A stretch of 64,000 nucleotides of DNA, taken from assembly GCA_964019695.1 (NCBI GenBank), contig OZ026521.1, positions 36,578,939 to 36,642,938 of the forward strand, given 5' to 3'. Below the pieces are notes generated by a model. That model searched no databases. It was not told the origin of the DNA and saw nothing but the letters and a program-made list of their open reading frames with translations. The first letter of the stretch is position 1. The number at the start of each line of letters is the position of its first letter. Shown here piece by piece: positions 61,101 to 64,000 of this stretch. The DNA comes from Loripinus fragilis. Lineage: Eukaryota; Mollusca; Bivalvia; Lucinida; Lucinidae. A program made the position numbers and the translations under genes.

Positions 61101-64000
61101 TTTTTTGACGAATGGAATCTCTCATAAAGCTTTTCTTAATATAGTCAGGATGGTCCATTGTGTATATTGAGGGGTCACAGATTATATTAACCTTGTTAGA
61201 ATTTTTCCATGCTTCTGACATTTAGCAAGTCAGGGTATATAAAAAAAATGATCTGGTAGTGTCCGCAACTTTTAGAATAAATAAAGTAAATGATATTTAA
61301 ATGAGTAATACTATAGACAGATGTAGTGAATTGAATACAAACAATGTTTTTCATTAATAGTTCATCATTTCTGCTCAAAGGGTAAAGTACGACGGAGTAT
61401 ATTCTAAATAACACGAGAGGTTAGCACTGTGGCATATTTTTTCTGTTATCATCGTTATAGTTATATAAAACAGTTGAAATAGTCAAGACCTCCTTTCAGT
61501 CTATTTTATGACAAAGCTGTAATCACCATCTTTTATATTCAGCTTCATATTTTGCAGAGAGATCTTGCTTTCATTCAGGATCATTTCAATAAACATGTAG
61601 AATTTATGTAGTGTCCGCAACGATTTTTAACTGTGGTGTAATTCAATTTTGAAAGGTACAACACAGCAAGTAACATTGATATCGATATTATTCCTAGATA
61701 CTGTCTGGTCACTAACTATGGCTGGCCCAAATACTCATACACCACTTAATATTTATGTTGGATATTTCCATATTCAGAGTCTATATGTTATTACCACATA
61801 TATGACATATTTTTACACGGACTCGTTCAAGAAGTATTTCAAATTGAAATTACATATAAATGATATAAATGTCTGTCTGTATGAAAGAAAGAGATGTAAA
61901 ATATACCCAACTCTGGTAAAAGCAAACAAAATAATATTAGTGATAAACTTTAATTACTGTAGTGTCCGCAACGAAATAAGTAGAAAATTAAAAGCTGTAT
62001 TACAGGGTTAAGAACATAAATATCAGCAAACAAGAAATGTTTGGTTGTTTCCCCTTTGCACATTGTCATTTTAAAATAGAAAACAATTTACTGCTTGGTG
62101 AAATCATATTTTCAGAGAAAACCAAAGTAAGTAGGATGTTAAATAAACAACCAAAATGTAAAGGATTTTTTTTTTTTGCAAAATACAGGAAAATTTCTTA
62201 CTGGAGAATATTTGCCATTATAATAGCTAGTATTTGGGCTCATATTTTCATAACAGAAGGATAATGTGCTATGAAACTGGCCAAATAACATATTTTTTTA
62301 TAATATTCTAAAGTTTGAACACATGGCTATACATTCTGGTCTATAATTTTGAAAAGACAAAATGATACTGGGAGATTTTTTAGGATTAGGTGCATCAAAC
62401 ACCATTCTTTAAAGAAATCATAATGATAAACCATTATAACTAGTTTGAAAATTTGCCTATTTTGTTACACTTGGGGGAACTTTATTGTGAAACTCCAAAT
62501 AATTTCCAAAAAATAATGTATTTCTCCAAAGATTGATTTTGTCTATTAAGCAAACGGGGCAGACCCTGATGAAATGCTGCATGACGCGGCAATTCATCTG
62601 GGTCCTCACTGTTTGCCATTAGCCCCTTAGGGTTTCCGTTCCCCAAGGGATTAACTCTTTGCCTTCTGGGTAATTTTGCACGATTTTTTGTCATCCTATT
62701 TTTTTCAAAATCAACTTTTTCGAAAAATTCTTTTCAGGAACACCATTAGAATGTGAAACAGTTTAGATCCAGATCAGGCCAAAAAAATGTCGAGCCTGAT
62801 CTCATTTCAAACTGTTTGCAAAGGTTATCAGCAGAGGACGCTAGTAGACAGTTTACTCCCAGTATGCTAGCGACAACAAGCTTTGTCGTCGGCTGATAAC
62901 CTTTGCTAAAAGTTTGGATCCAGGTAAAGGCACTAAAAATGTCTGAGAATCAAAGAAGCTATTATAATCTACTGAACTCAATATTTTGAGGTTGACTTTC
63001 CAAAATCCTGAATTCAGGAATAATCCTGAAAACTTTTATCCATGAATAACTTGCTTTATGCAGTAATAGTCAAAGTGGTTCATTTAGACAAGCCATATTA
63101 CCAGATAAAATGAGCACCCAGATTACTAATTTCTTCGACAAAACCATGATGTGGACAGAGAAACACTTCCAATTAACAACATGGGTGTTGAAATCTCAAA
63201 ATTTGACACTTACACAAGGACAAGTAAATGGCCAAATAGCACTTGTCCAAAGTTATTTTAACTTTTCCTCTAAAAGACTACGAAAAGTAATTTTAACTTG
63301 TCTCCTGAAAGACTAAGAAAGGTAATTTTAACTTGTCCCCTGAAAGACTAAGAAAAGTACATTTAACTTGTCCCATAAGAGACTAAGGAAAGTAATTTTA
63401 ACTTGTCCCCTAAAAGACTGAGCAAAGTAATTTTAACTTGTCCCCTAAAAGACTAAGCAAAGTAATTTTAACTTTGTCCCCTAAAAAACTTAGCAAAGGA
63501 ATTTGAACTTGTCCCCTAGAGGACTAAGCAACGGAATTTGAACTTGTCCCCTACAAGACTAGGCAAAGTAATTTTAACTTGCCCACTAAAAAACTAATCA
63601 AAGTATATTTCAACTTGTGTCCGCTGAAAGACTAAGTATAAAACTCTTACCATTCTCAAACATTAATAAACCCTTCTTGAAAACAGTACAAAACTAGGTA
63701 ATTTACTCTATTGAAGACAGTGTAGATCAAGATCTGCTGGTTTTTCAAAAGTGCCTACAGCAACCCTTCGATCCAAATTATAACACTACCAACTCAGCCA
63801 TTGTGCTCCTTGGTAAGATATTGGTAAATTTTAAAAGTGTTCTTGTTTGTTTGGTTTGAGGTTTAACACCACAGTCAACAGCTATGGTCATGTCGAGACG
63901 TTATAATTCACCGATGCCTTGCATAAATGAAGTAAAATACTGGTATAAAATACTGGTAAGATTATTTGAGCTCACCTTGGCATTTGTTTCTTCTGTGACT
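37111..64000 (-). CDS. PDS5: PDS5 cohesin-associated HEAT-repeat protein, 3' part (14 exons, 5' end outside window)
   Basis: PDS5 binds the cohesin ring in the nucleus, works with WAPL to release it from chromatin and also supports its acetylation and maintenance. The exons found here chain in phase for 2,311 nt, giving 769 residues and a stop. Several blocks match vertebrate PDS5A/B: MRWLLGLKNN, RLPLEYM, RREYLKQNPG, PYTIHLLAHDPD, ENVKQTKDAQSP and DPVLPTKLFTRPDK. These correspond to the C-terminal half of the HEAT solenoid. The rest is a Ser/Lys-rich, probably disordered tail. I see no classical RGRP AT-hook core in the tail, although vertebrate PDS5B has such hooks. Introns range from about 0.25 to 5.9 kb and are full of mobile elements. 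The start codon and N-terminal half lie beyond 64000. Family identity is secure; A versus B is not a meaningful distinction here if, as usual in invertebrates, the gene is single. Confidence 0.95.
37226..37463. mobile_element. MITE with GGCCTAAAATAAAAAAT ends
   Basis: The left side reads GGCCTAAAATAAAAAATAGT and GTGTTTCAGGTTACC; the right side has TGTAACCTGAAACACAC and ATTTTTTTTATTTGGCC. Half-copies occur near 34650 and 57115. It lies in the last PDS5 intron, about 80 bp from the terminal exon's acceptor. Confidence 0.7.
37791..37977. mobile_element. ATGGGTGAAAGTT MITE, left end decayed
   Basis: Contains AAAGTTCAAAATTTC, the GAGGCTGACTTTCTATGGAA/AGTCAGCCTC dyad and ACTTTCACCCAT at the right. 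Confidence 0.65.
38313..38643 (-). repeat. tRNA-derived SINE (331 bp) with intact Pol III boxes and 14-bp target duplication
   Basis: The minus strand begins ACCGGGCCGCGTCGCGCAG. It has an A box TGGTTAAGGTG and a B box GTTCGATCC in GCGAGTTCGATCCCGGCC, and ends in an A-rich tail (GCAAAAAAACAAAGAAAAAG). The duplicated target TCTGGTGTATTGTT lies at 38299-38312 and 38644-38657, so the SINE inserted into the minisatellite. A truncated relative lies at 2757-2912. Confidence 0.9.
41234..42029. mobile_element. Non-autonomous hAT-like element (796 bp) with 8-bp target duplication
   Basis: The ends TAGGGGTGCAACGATACGCC and GGTATATCGTTGCGACCCTA are imperfect inverted repeats. CTCTTGTG flanks both (41226-41233 and 42030-42037). 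Subterminal GATACxxATTGCGATAC and TATCGCGATACGATAT repeats are typical of this widespread hAT-type end. There is no transposase frame. It inserted into the minisatellite. Confidence 0.88.
42139..42259 (-). CDS. PDS5: PDS5 penultimate coding exon
   Basis: Encodes RRAKPMINGTSDDTDSSSSM, then TPKKSAALSKAIQKGKLGKE. The acceptor is TTACAG and the donor GAG|GTAGGA, ending in phase 0. The donor lies directly at the end of the 21-bp minisatellite, so intronic sequence becomes repeat DNA within about 6 nt of the exon. Confidence 0.86.
43584..43787. mobile_element. Mariner-type MITE with TA target duplication
   Basis: Ends CAGTAAAACCTGTCTTAAGC and GCTTAAGACAGGTTTTACTG form near-perfect inverted repeats of ~20 bp bordered by TA. 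The centre is a palindrome (AGCAGAATGCTC...GAGCATTCTGC). It lies 47 bp from the donor of the TPTK exon. Confidence 0.88.
43834..44001 (-). CDS. PDS5: PDS5 tail exon (TPTKKTPTK repeats)
   Basis: Encodes NTVTRGKLKEKPGNSKSSSA, a Thr/Pro/Lys run built on TPTK units, and AKKLTIKMGN. The TP-K pattern resembles histone H1-like tails and offers several proline-directed phosphorylation sites (inference). The acceptor is TTTTCAG and the donor AAATAT|GTAAGT, ending in phase 2. Confidence 0.84.
44093..44160. repeat. Palindromic foldback repeat in PDS5 intron
   Basis: ACATATGTT-type arms, 68 bp in all. TTTGGGTGCTCAAAAGAACC and its complement meet at CGTCTCATTGAGACG. Flanking text (TAGATAAACAAAA...TTTTCTTACCCAT and GGTTxAGAAATAAGAAA) is also shared with other copies. 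Confidence 0.9.
44848..44915. repeat. Palindromic foldback repeat in PDS5 intron
   Basis: A second copy in the same intron as the previous one, about 750 bp away and about 85 bp before the 45000-45197 exon's donor. Centre CTGTCTCATTGAGACGG. Confidence 0.88.
45000..45197 (-). CDS. PDS5: PDS5 tail exon (Ser-rich)
   Basis: Encodes 65 codons between split codons: GKQVVKESDSELTPSSRSSS, then a Ser-rich run, then KANQKKKAARAVATLS. The acceptor is ATTCAG and the donor AGCAA|GTAAGT. Phase 2 at both ends matches its neighbours. It is low-complexity, so identification rests on splice sites, frame and position. Confidence 0.84.
45300..45906. mobile_element. TIR element (607 bp) inserted into a foldback repeat
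   Basis: Ends AGCCACGATCTGTGAAAACC and GGTTTTCACAGATTGTGGCT are inverted repeats, flanked by CATATG on both sides (45294-45299, 45907-45912). CATATG is the outer edge of the palindromic repeat that continues at 45907. The interior contains TTTGACGTCATTAGTATCGT and other dyads but no reading frame. Confidence 0.8.
45907..45975. repeat. Palindromic foldback repeat in PDS5 intron
   Basis: CATATGTTTTGGGTGCTCAA with its complement, centred on CCATCTCATTGAGATGG. Its left flank has been displaced by the 607-bp element. Confidence 0.85.
46640..47235. mobile_element. Compound inverted repeats (TATTACCCxxACC... ends)
   Basis: A ~145-bp palindrome (about 46640-46786) has arms CTGTTTGTAGTATAGTCCAA and TTTGACTATACTACAAACAG around GAGGTGCCGTGGAC/GTCCACGGTACCGAG. 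Next to it, TTACCCAACCATTTTGATG (46796) and GACGGTTGGGTAATAATATG (47219) form another inverted pair. The exact boundaries are uncertain. Confidence 0.55.
47240..49730. other. PDS5 intron, no repeat or gene recognised
   Basis: About 2.5 kb of AT-rich, mostly unique-looking intronic sequence. Short repeated scraps such as CAxACAGxAGAxxAACCTTAT (about 48278 and 48310) are visible. No splice-bounded frame fits PDS5. Confidence 0.45.
49735..50145. mobile_element. Two adjacent dyad-family MITEs
   Basis: Copy one (about 49735-49955) has GATCAGGCCCGACAAAATGT and CATGCCTAGTCTGGATCC. Copy two (about 49954-50145) has CTTGCATGTTGGGTAATTGC, GGATCCAGATCAGG and GGTCTGGGTCCAAACTGTTT. Confidence 0.6.
50213..50306. 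repeat. Palindromic foldback repeat with duplicated centre
   Basis: The usual palindrome, but the centre ACCGTCTCATTGAGAxGGTT occurs twice in a row, giving 94 bp. Confidence 0.88.
50396..50855. mobile_element. ATGGGTGAAAGTT MITE carrying a nested element
   Basis: Ends TGTGGGTGAAAGTTCAAAAT and TGAAACTTTCACCCATGG, with the GAGGCTGACTTTCTATGCAA/AGTCAGCCTC dyad. A 268-bp element at 50416-50683 splits its left part. Confidence 0.75.
50416..50683. mobile_element. Nested TIR element (CAGGGGTGGTAA ends)
   Basis: CAGGGGTGGTAACATTCAG on the left and GAACTTTACCACCCCTG on the right, flanked by AAATTT. The end sequence resembles non-autonomous hAT ends. Confidence 0.75.
50857..51067 (-). repeat. tRNA-derived SINE flanked by a ~33-bp direct repeat
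   Basis: The minus strand reads GGAGGACAGTGGCTCAGTGG, TAGAGTGCTAGACTCAAGAC and GGGTTTGAGCCTCACCGG, with the 3' part as in the 54438 copy. The text AGGATTAATCCTGAAA...CTTTCACCCATGGATT lies on both sides (about 50823-50856 and 51068-51101), ending 15 bp before the 51116 exon border. Confidence 0.75.
51116..51808 (-). CDS. PDS5: PDS5 large tail exon (Ser/Lys/Glu-rich, disordered)
   Basis: A 693-nt exon encoding about 231 residues with no stop and no internal Met. The content includes repeated basic patches (PAKRRATTS, PKRGAVNKR, PKRRAGNKK, PPPKKRILKR), a Ser/Asp-rich middle (SSDTFDFDADNDS), an acidic run (EEEEDEDQE) and a possible nuclear signal, KAKKRKV. The acceptor is TTACAG and the donor AAAGG|GTAAGA. 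It corresponds to the long variable tail of PDS5A/B. Function is inferred from position: nuclear localisation and contact with DNA or chromatin. Confidence 0.87.
51828..52045. mobile_element. MITE of the CTGATCTGG-dyad family
   Basis: Contains CCAGACCAGGTCCGATAAAA and GTCCGACCTGATCTGGATCC as the central dyad, then AACTGTTTGACAC. It starts about 20 bp from the large PDS5 exon's acceptor. Confidence 0.65.
52049..52442. mobile_element. MITE with GGCCAGAA ends and central palindrome
   Basis: GGCCAGAATTTTTTTATTAG and TAATAAAAAAGTTCTGGCC are inverted ends. A strong internal hairpin at about 52130-52175 pairs AGCTCTGAAAATGACCAGT with its complement. Confidence 0.75.
52868..53046 (-). CDS. PDS5: PDS5 exon, start of C-terminal tail
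   Basis: Encodes 59 codons plus 2 nt. It begins KKTMALPEAPGVPPLNKGGK and ends in the basic run NTKEKQKNK. The donor reads AAAGT|GTAAGT, and this choice keeps the next exon open. An alternative GT two bases earlier would break phase. The sequence is Pro/Lys-rich and poorly conserved, as expected for the PDS5 linker and tail. Confidence 0.85.
53335..53478. mobile_element. Palindromic MITE
   Basis: Arms AACATTCTTTTCTGTGGATT...TTTGCC and GGCAAAC...GGAAAAGAATGTT enclose GTGTGATAATGTGTTGCAAC and its inverted partner. Confidence 0.7.
53846..53915. repeat. Palindromic foldback repeat, partly decayed
   Basis: TTTATGTTTTGGGTGCTAAA ... TTTGAGTACCCACAACATAG, about 45 bp from the donor of the 17-codon PDS5 exon. 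Confidence 0.75.
53961..54011 (-). CDS. PDS5: PDS5 short exon (17 codons)
   Basis: A small phase 0/0 exon encoding TSINTQIYLPKDFNFDK. Vertebrate PDS5 has a YLP motif at the same distance after TQPDK. The acceptor is ATTTCAG and the donor AAG|GTAAGT. Because it is 51 nt with phase 0 borders, it could be skipped without a frameshift. Confidence 0.85.
54438..54629 (-). repeat. tRNA-derived SINE (192 bp), young, perfect 15-bp target duplication
   Basis: The minus strand starts GAGCGCAGTGGCAGAGTGC and has a B-box-like CGGGTTCAAGCCTCACC. It ends in AATCAAATCAAAACAAACAA. CCTCTTTTGAGTTGT is exactly duplicated at 54423-54437 and 54630-54644. Confidence 0.9.
54650..56214. other. PDS5 intron without recognised gene
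   Basis: AT-rich. Two short inverted segments, AAATATTTAAAGGAACACxT near 54746 and AGTGTTCCTTTAAATATTTT near 55327, are the ends of a ~600-bp TIR element (about 54744-55345). The rest appears unique. Confidence 0.5.
56215..56337 (-). CDS. PDS5: PDS5 exon (KLYAVCDVAL...DPVLPTKLF)
   Basis: Encodes 41 codons, starting KLYAVCDVALGLLTKNL and ending IDPVLPTKLFTRPDK. It matches vertebrate KLYTVCDVA...SPKDPVLPxxFFTQPDK, near the end of the folded HEAT region. The acceptor is TTTCAG and the donor AAG|GTAAGA. Both borders are phase 0. Confidence 0.95.
56772..56904 (-). CDS. PDS5: PDS5 exon (CLWFMMEPL...ENVKQTKDAQ)
   Basis: Encodes 44 codons after a split Glu. The content is CLWFMMEPLVSRMEDYNYQF, then FRRLMENVKQTKDAQSPEDD and DTNM. 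Vertebrate PDS5 has ECLWFMLE...AENIKLTRDAQSPD in the same place. The acceptor is CAACAG and the donor is ATG|GTAGGT, ending in phase 0. Confidence 0.96.
56928..57107 (-). repeat. SINE of the 54438 family, older copy
   Basis: Shares GATGCTTTATGTCCCAGTCA, GGGTTGAACCAGTACTAAGC and GTGGCTTGCTCAAGGCCACA (plus-strand text). It starts about 24 bp upstream of a PDS5 exon's acceptor. Confidence 0.65.
57336..57605. mobile_element. MITE with TGAGCxGxGACATG ends
   Basis: TGAGCAGCGACATGTGATTA and GAGATCTCATGTTGCAGCT are inverted ends. The interior has GACTAGCAAAAGCTCTGGTC next to its inverted partner, GACCAGAGCCTTTGCTAGTC. Confidence 0.75.
57825..58003 (-). repeat. SINE of the 54438 family, older copy
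   Basis: The minus strand begins GGAGCGCAGTTGCTCTGTTG, and plus-strand text includes GGGTTGAACCAGTACTAATC. It ends 30 bp from a PDS5 exon. Confidence 0.65.
58034..58148 (-). CDS. PDS5: PDS5 exon (PYTIHLLAHDPD block)
   Basis: Encodes VKMYHYLPDYVMPYTIHLLA, then HDPDLKSYDDLPALKNIK. It is almost identical to the vertebrate LLPEYVVPYTIHLLAHDPD segment. The acceptor is TTTACAG and the donor is AGA|GTAAGT, ending in phase 2. A SINE fragment lies about 30 bp beyond the donor. A 55-bp imperfect copy of this exon lies about 135 bp upstream in the preceding intron. Confidence 0.96.
58201..58238. repeat. Palindromic foldback repeat with deleted centre
   Basis: AACATTTGTTTTGGGTGCTC joins directly to AGTACCCACAACATAAG; the GAGACGG core is gone. 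Confidence 0.7.
58282..58336 (-). pseudogene. Duplicated fragment of a PDS5 exon
   Basis: A 55-bp imperfect copy (about 90% identical) of 58077-58132 in the adjacent exon. On the minus strand it still reads DFVMPYTIHLLAHDRD against DYVMPYTIHLLAHDPD. It lacks the exon's acceptor and lies inside the intron between the two exons. Confidence 0.85.
58327..58664. repeat. Tandem duplication, 169-bp unit, 2 copies
   Basis: 58327-58495 and 58496-58664 are almost identical (AATCTGGCTGAAAAATATAA ... AGACCCAGATGAAATGTATA). The first unit begins within the duplicated exon fragment. Confidence 0.92.
58682..58886 (-). CDS. PDS5: PDS5 exon, HEAT repeat (RLPLEYM, REYLKQNPG)
   Basis: Encodes 68 codons plus 1 nt. 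It opens with DSCYHVRLKFANKLQKGL, followed by RLPLEYMCIFSLAANDPLRE and RREYLKQNPGLG. This is one of the best conserved PDS5 stretches. The acceptor is TTGCAG|GAC and the donor GAG|GTAGGT. A 169-bp tandem duplication in the next intron comes within 18 bp of this exon's 3' end. Confidence 0.96.
59500..59552. repeat. Palindromic foldback repeat, one inner arm deleted
   Basis: CATCAGTTTTGGGTGCTCAA and AGAACCGTCTCATTGAG run straight into GTACCCACAACATATG. It lies about 115 bp from a PDS5 exon's donor. Confidence 0.75.
59667..59790 (-). CDS. PDS5: PDS5 exon, HEAT repeat (RLRLQAG...REQF)
   Basis: Starts in phase 2 and encodes KPELARLRLQAG, then AEEPVFAEILTREQFQALAL and LIN. It matches the vertebrate block KPDMSRLRLAAG...AQEPCYHEIIT. 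The acceptor is a strong T-rich tract ending TTTTTCAG, and the donor is AAC|GTAAGT. The exon ends in phase 0. Confidence 0.95.
60200..60925. other. PDS5 intron with a small hairpin repeat
   Basis: About 60640-60722 is an imperfect hairpin: AGTTTATGTTTTTTCAATAA pairs with TTATTGAGAAAACCTAAACT. Two AATGTGA(C/T)-type motifs (GTCACGTAATGTGATG, GTGTCACATTATG) lie at about 60800-60835. No coding sequence. Confidence 0.5.
60928..61064 (-). CDS. PDS5: PDS5 exon, HEAT repeat with RWLLG block
   Basis: Encodes 45 codons plus 2 nt, starting LQAMKLLMRWLLGLKNN and ending HEGDLMERGKI. The acceptor is TTTCAG|TTA and the donor is AAA|GTAAGT. Vertebrate PDS5 has the same run, ending in GDLTEQGKI. A run of five Asn codons lies in the middle. 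The split codon joined to the next exon gives Asn, where vertebrates have Ser. Confidence 0.95.
61257..61973. repeat. Three TAGTGTCCGCAAC motifs at ~351-bp spacing
   Basis: The 13-mer occurs at 61257, 61609 and 61960. The second and third copies extend to TAGTGTCCGCAACGA. Sequence between them is not obviously repeated by eye. Confidence 0.7.
62500..62850. mobile_element. Two adjacent dyad-family MITE copies
   Basis: The first (about 62540-62660) carries GAAATGCTGCATGACGCGGC and GTCCTCACTGTTTGCC. The second (about 62652-62850) carries TAACTCTTTGCCTTCTGGG, GATCCAGATCAGGCC and GAGGACGCTAGTAGACAG. Confidence 0.55.
63253..63633. repeat. Minisatellite, ~36-bp unit, about 10 copies
   Basis: The unit contains TAATTTTAACTTGTCCCCT and AAAAGACTAAGCAAAG, with substitutions toward the right end. 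It lies in the PDS5 intron about 340 bp from the exon at the window edge. Confidence 0.93.
63855..63935 (-). repeat. Fragment of the 38313-type SINE 3' end
   Basis: Plus-strand text GTTTAACACCACAGTCAACA and GCTATGGTCATGTCGAGACG resembles the SINE's 3' region. No tRNA-like head. Confidence 0.45.
63976..64000 (-). CDS. PDS5: PDS5 exon (partial, 3' end only)
   Basis: The last 25 nt of an exon cut by the window edge. It encodes VTEETNAK, which matches the vertebrate PDS5 segment ending ETxxK just before the QAIKLLVRWLLG block. The donor is AAG|GTGAGC, and the exon ends in phase 0. The 2.9 kb intron after it holds a 36-bp tandem repeat and several MITEs. Confidence 0.88.

Noticed and set aside
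61649..62011. 120-codon plus-strand frame in a PDS5 intron
   Set aside because: Tyr/Asn/Lys-rich as expected for random AT-rich DNA, with no splice context; it includes one of the TAGTGTCCGCAAC motifs.

Overview
This is a eukaryotic, intron-rich, AT-rich window, most likely from a bivalve mollusc. That placement is an inference from the compact invertebrate-type PDS5 gene and from the repeat style: many short TIR elements, tRNA-derived SINEs and foldback repeats. No species can be named from the sequence alone. There are no prokaryotic features.

The one gene I can identify with confidence is PDS5, the cohesin regulator, on the minus strand. Its 3' part fills the right-hand 27 kb. I resolve 14 coding exons between 64000 and 37111. 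Their splice phases chain without a break into 769 codons plus a stop. They cover the C-terminal half of the HEAT-repeat scaffold and the long basic, serine-rich, disordered tail. The 5' part lies beyond the right edge. Two weaker gene pieces sit to the left. One is an arginine-rich first coding exon at 8291-8602 (minus) with a good splice donor but no recognised family. The other is a possible last coding exon at about 33700-33864 (plus) with a poly(A) signal at about 34090.

Almost everything else is repeat DNA. Region 1-13.6 kb holds an (AT)59 microsatellite, a TTAA-type element, a 0.6 kb hairpin element, several MITEs and a ~145-bp tandem repeat. Region 14-16.5 kb is a foldback element with ~445-bp arms. 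Region 16.7-18.4 kb is a degenerate satellite. Region 19.7-24.3 kb is a large nested foldback with decayed coding remnants in the middle. Region 25.6-29.6 kb looks like a long element with GTAATTA-rich ends that encloses an 8-copy, 189-bp satellite and a 0.68 kb TIR element. Region 29.6-37 kb has SINEs and nested MITEs. The last intron of PDS5 carries a ~4.1 kb, 21-bp minisatellite (38.0-42.1 kb) that runs up to the penultimate exon's splice donor and is interrupted by a SINE and a hAT-like element, each with a clear target duplication.

The most interesting structure is this layered insertion history inside PDS5: the minisatellite at a splice donor, a family of near-perfect palindromes repeated in successive introns, a 55-bp duplicated scrap of a PDS5 exon, and several elements nested in one another. 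No defence-like or other new multi-gene system is visible.
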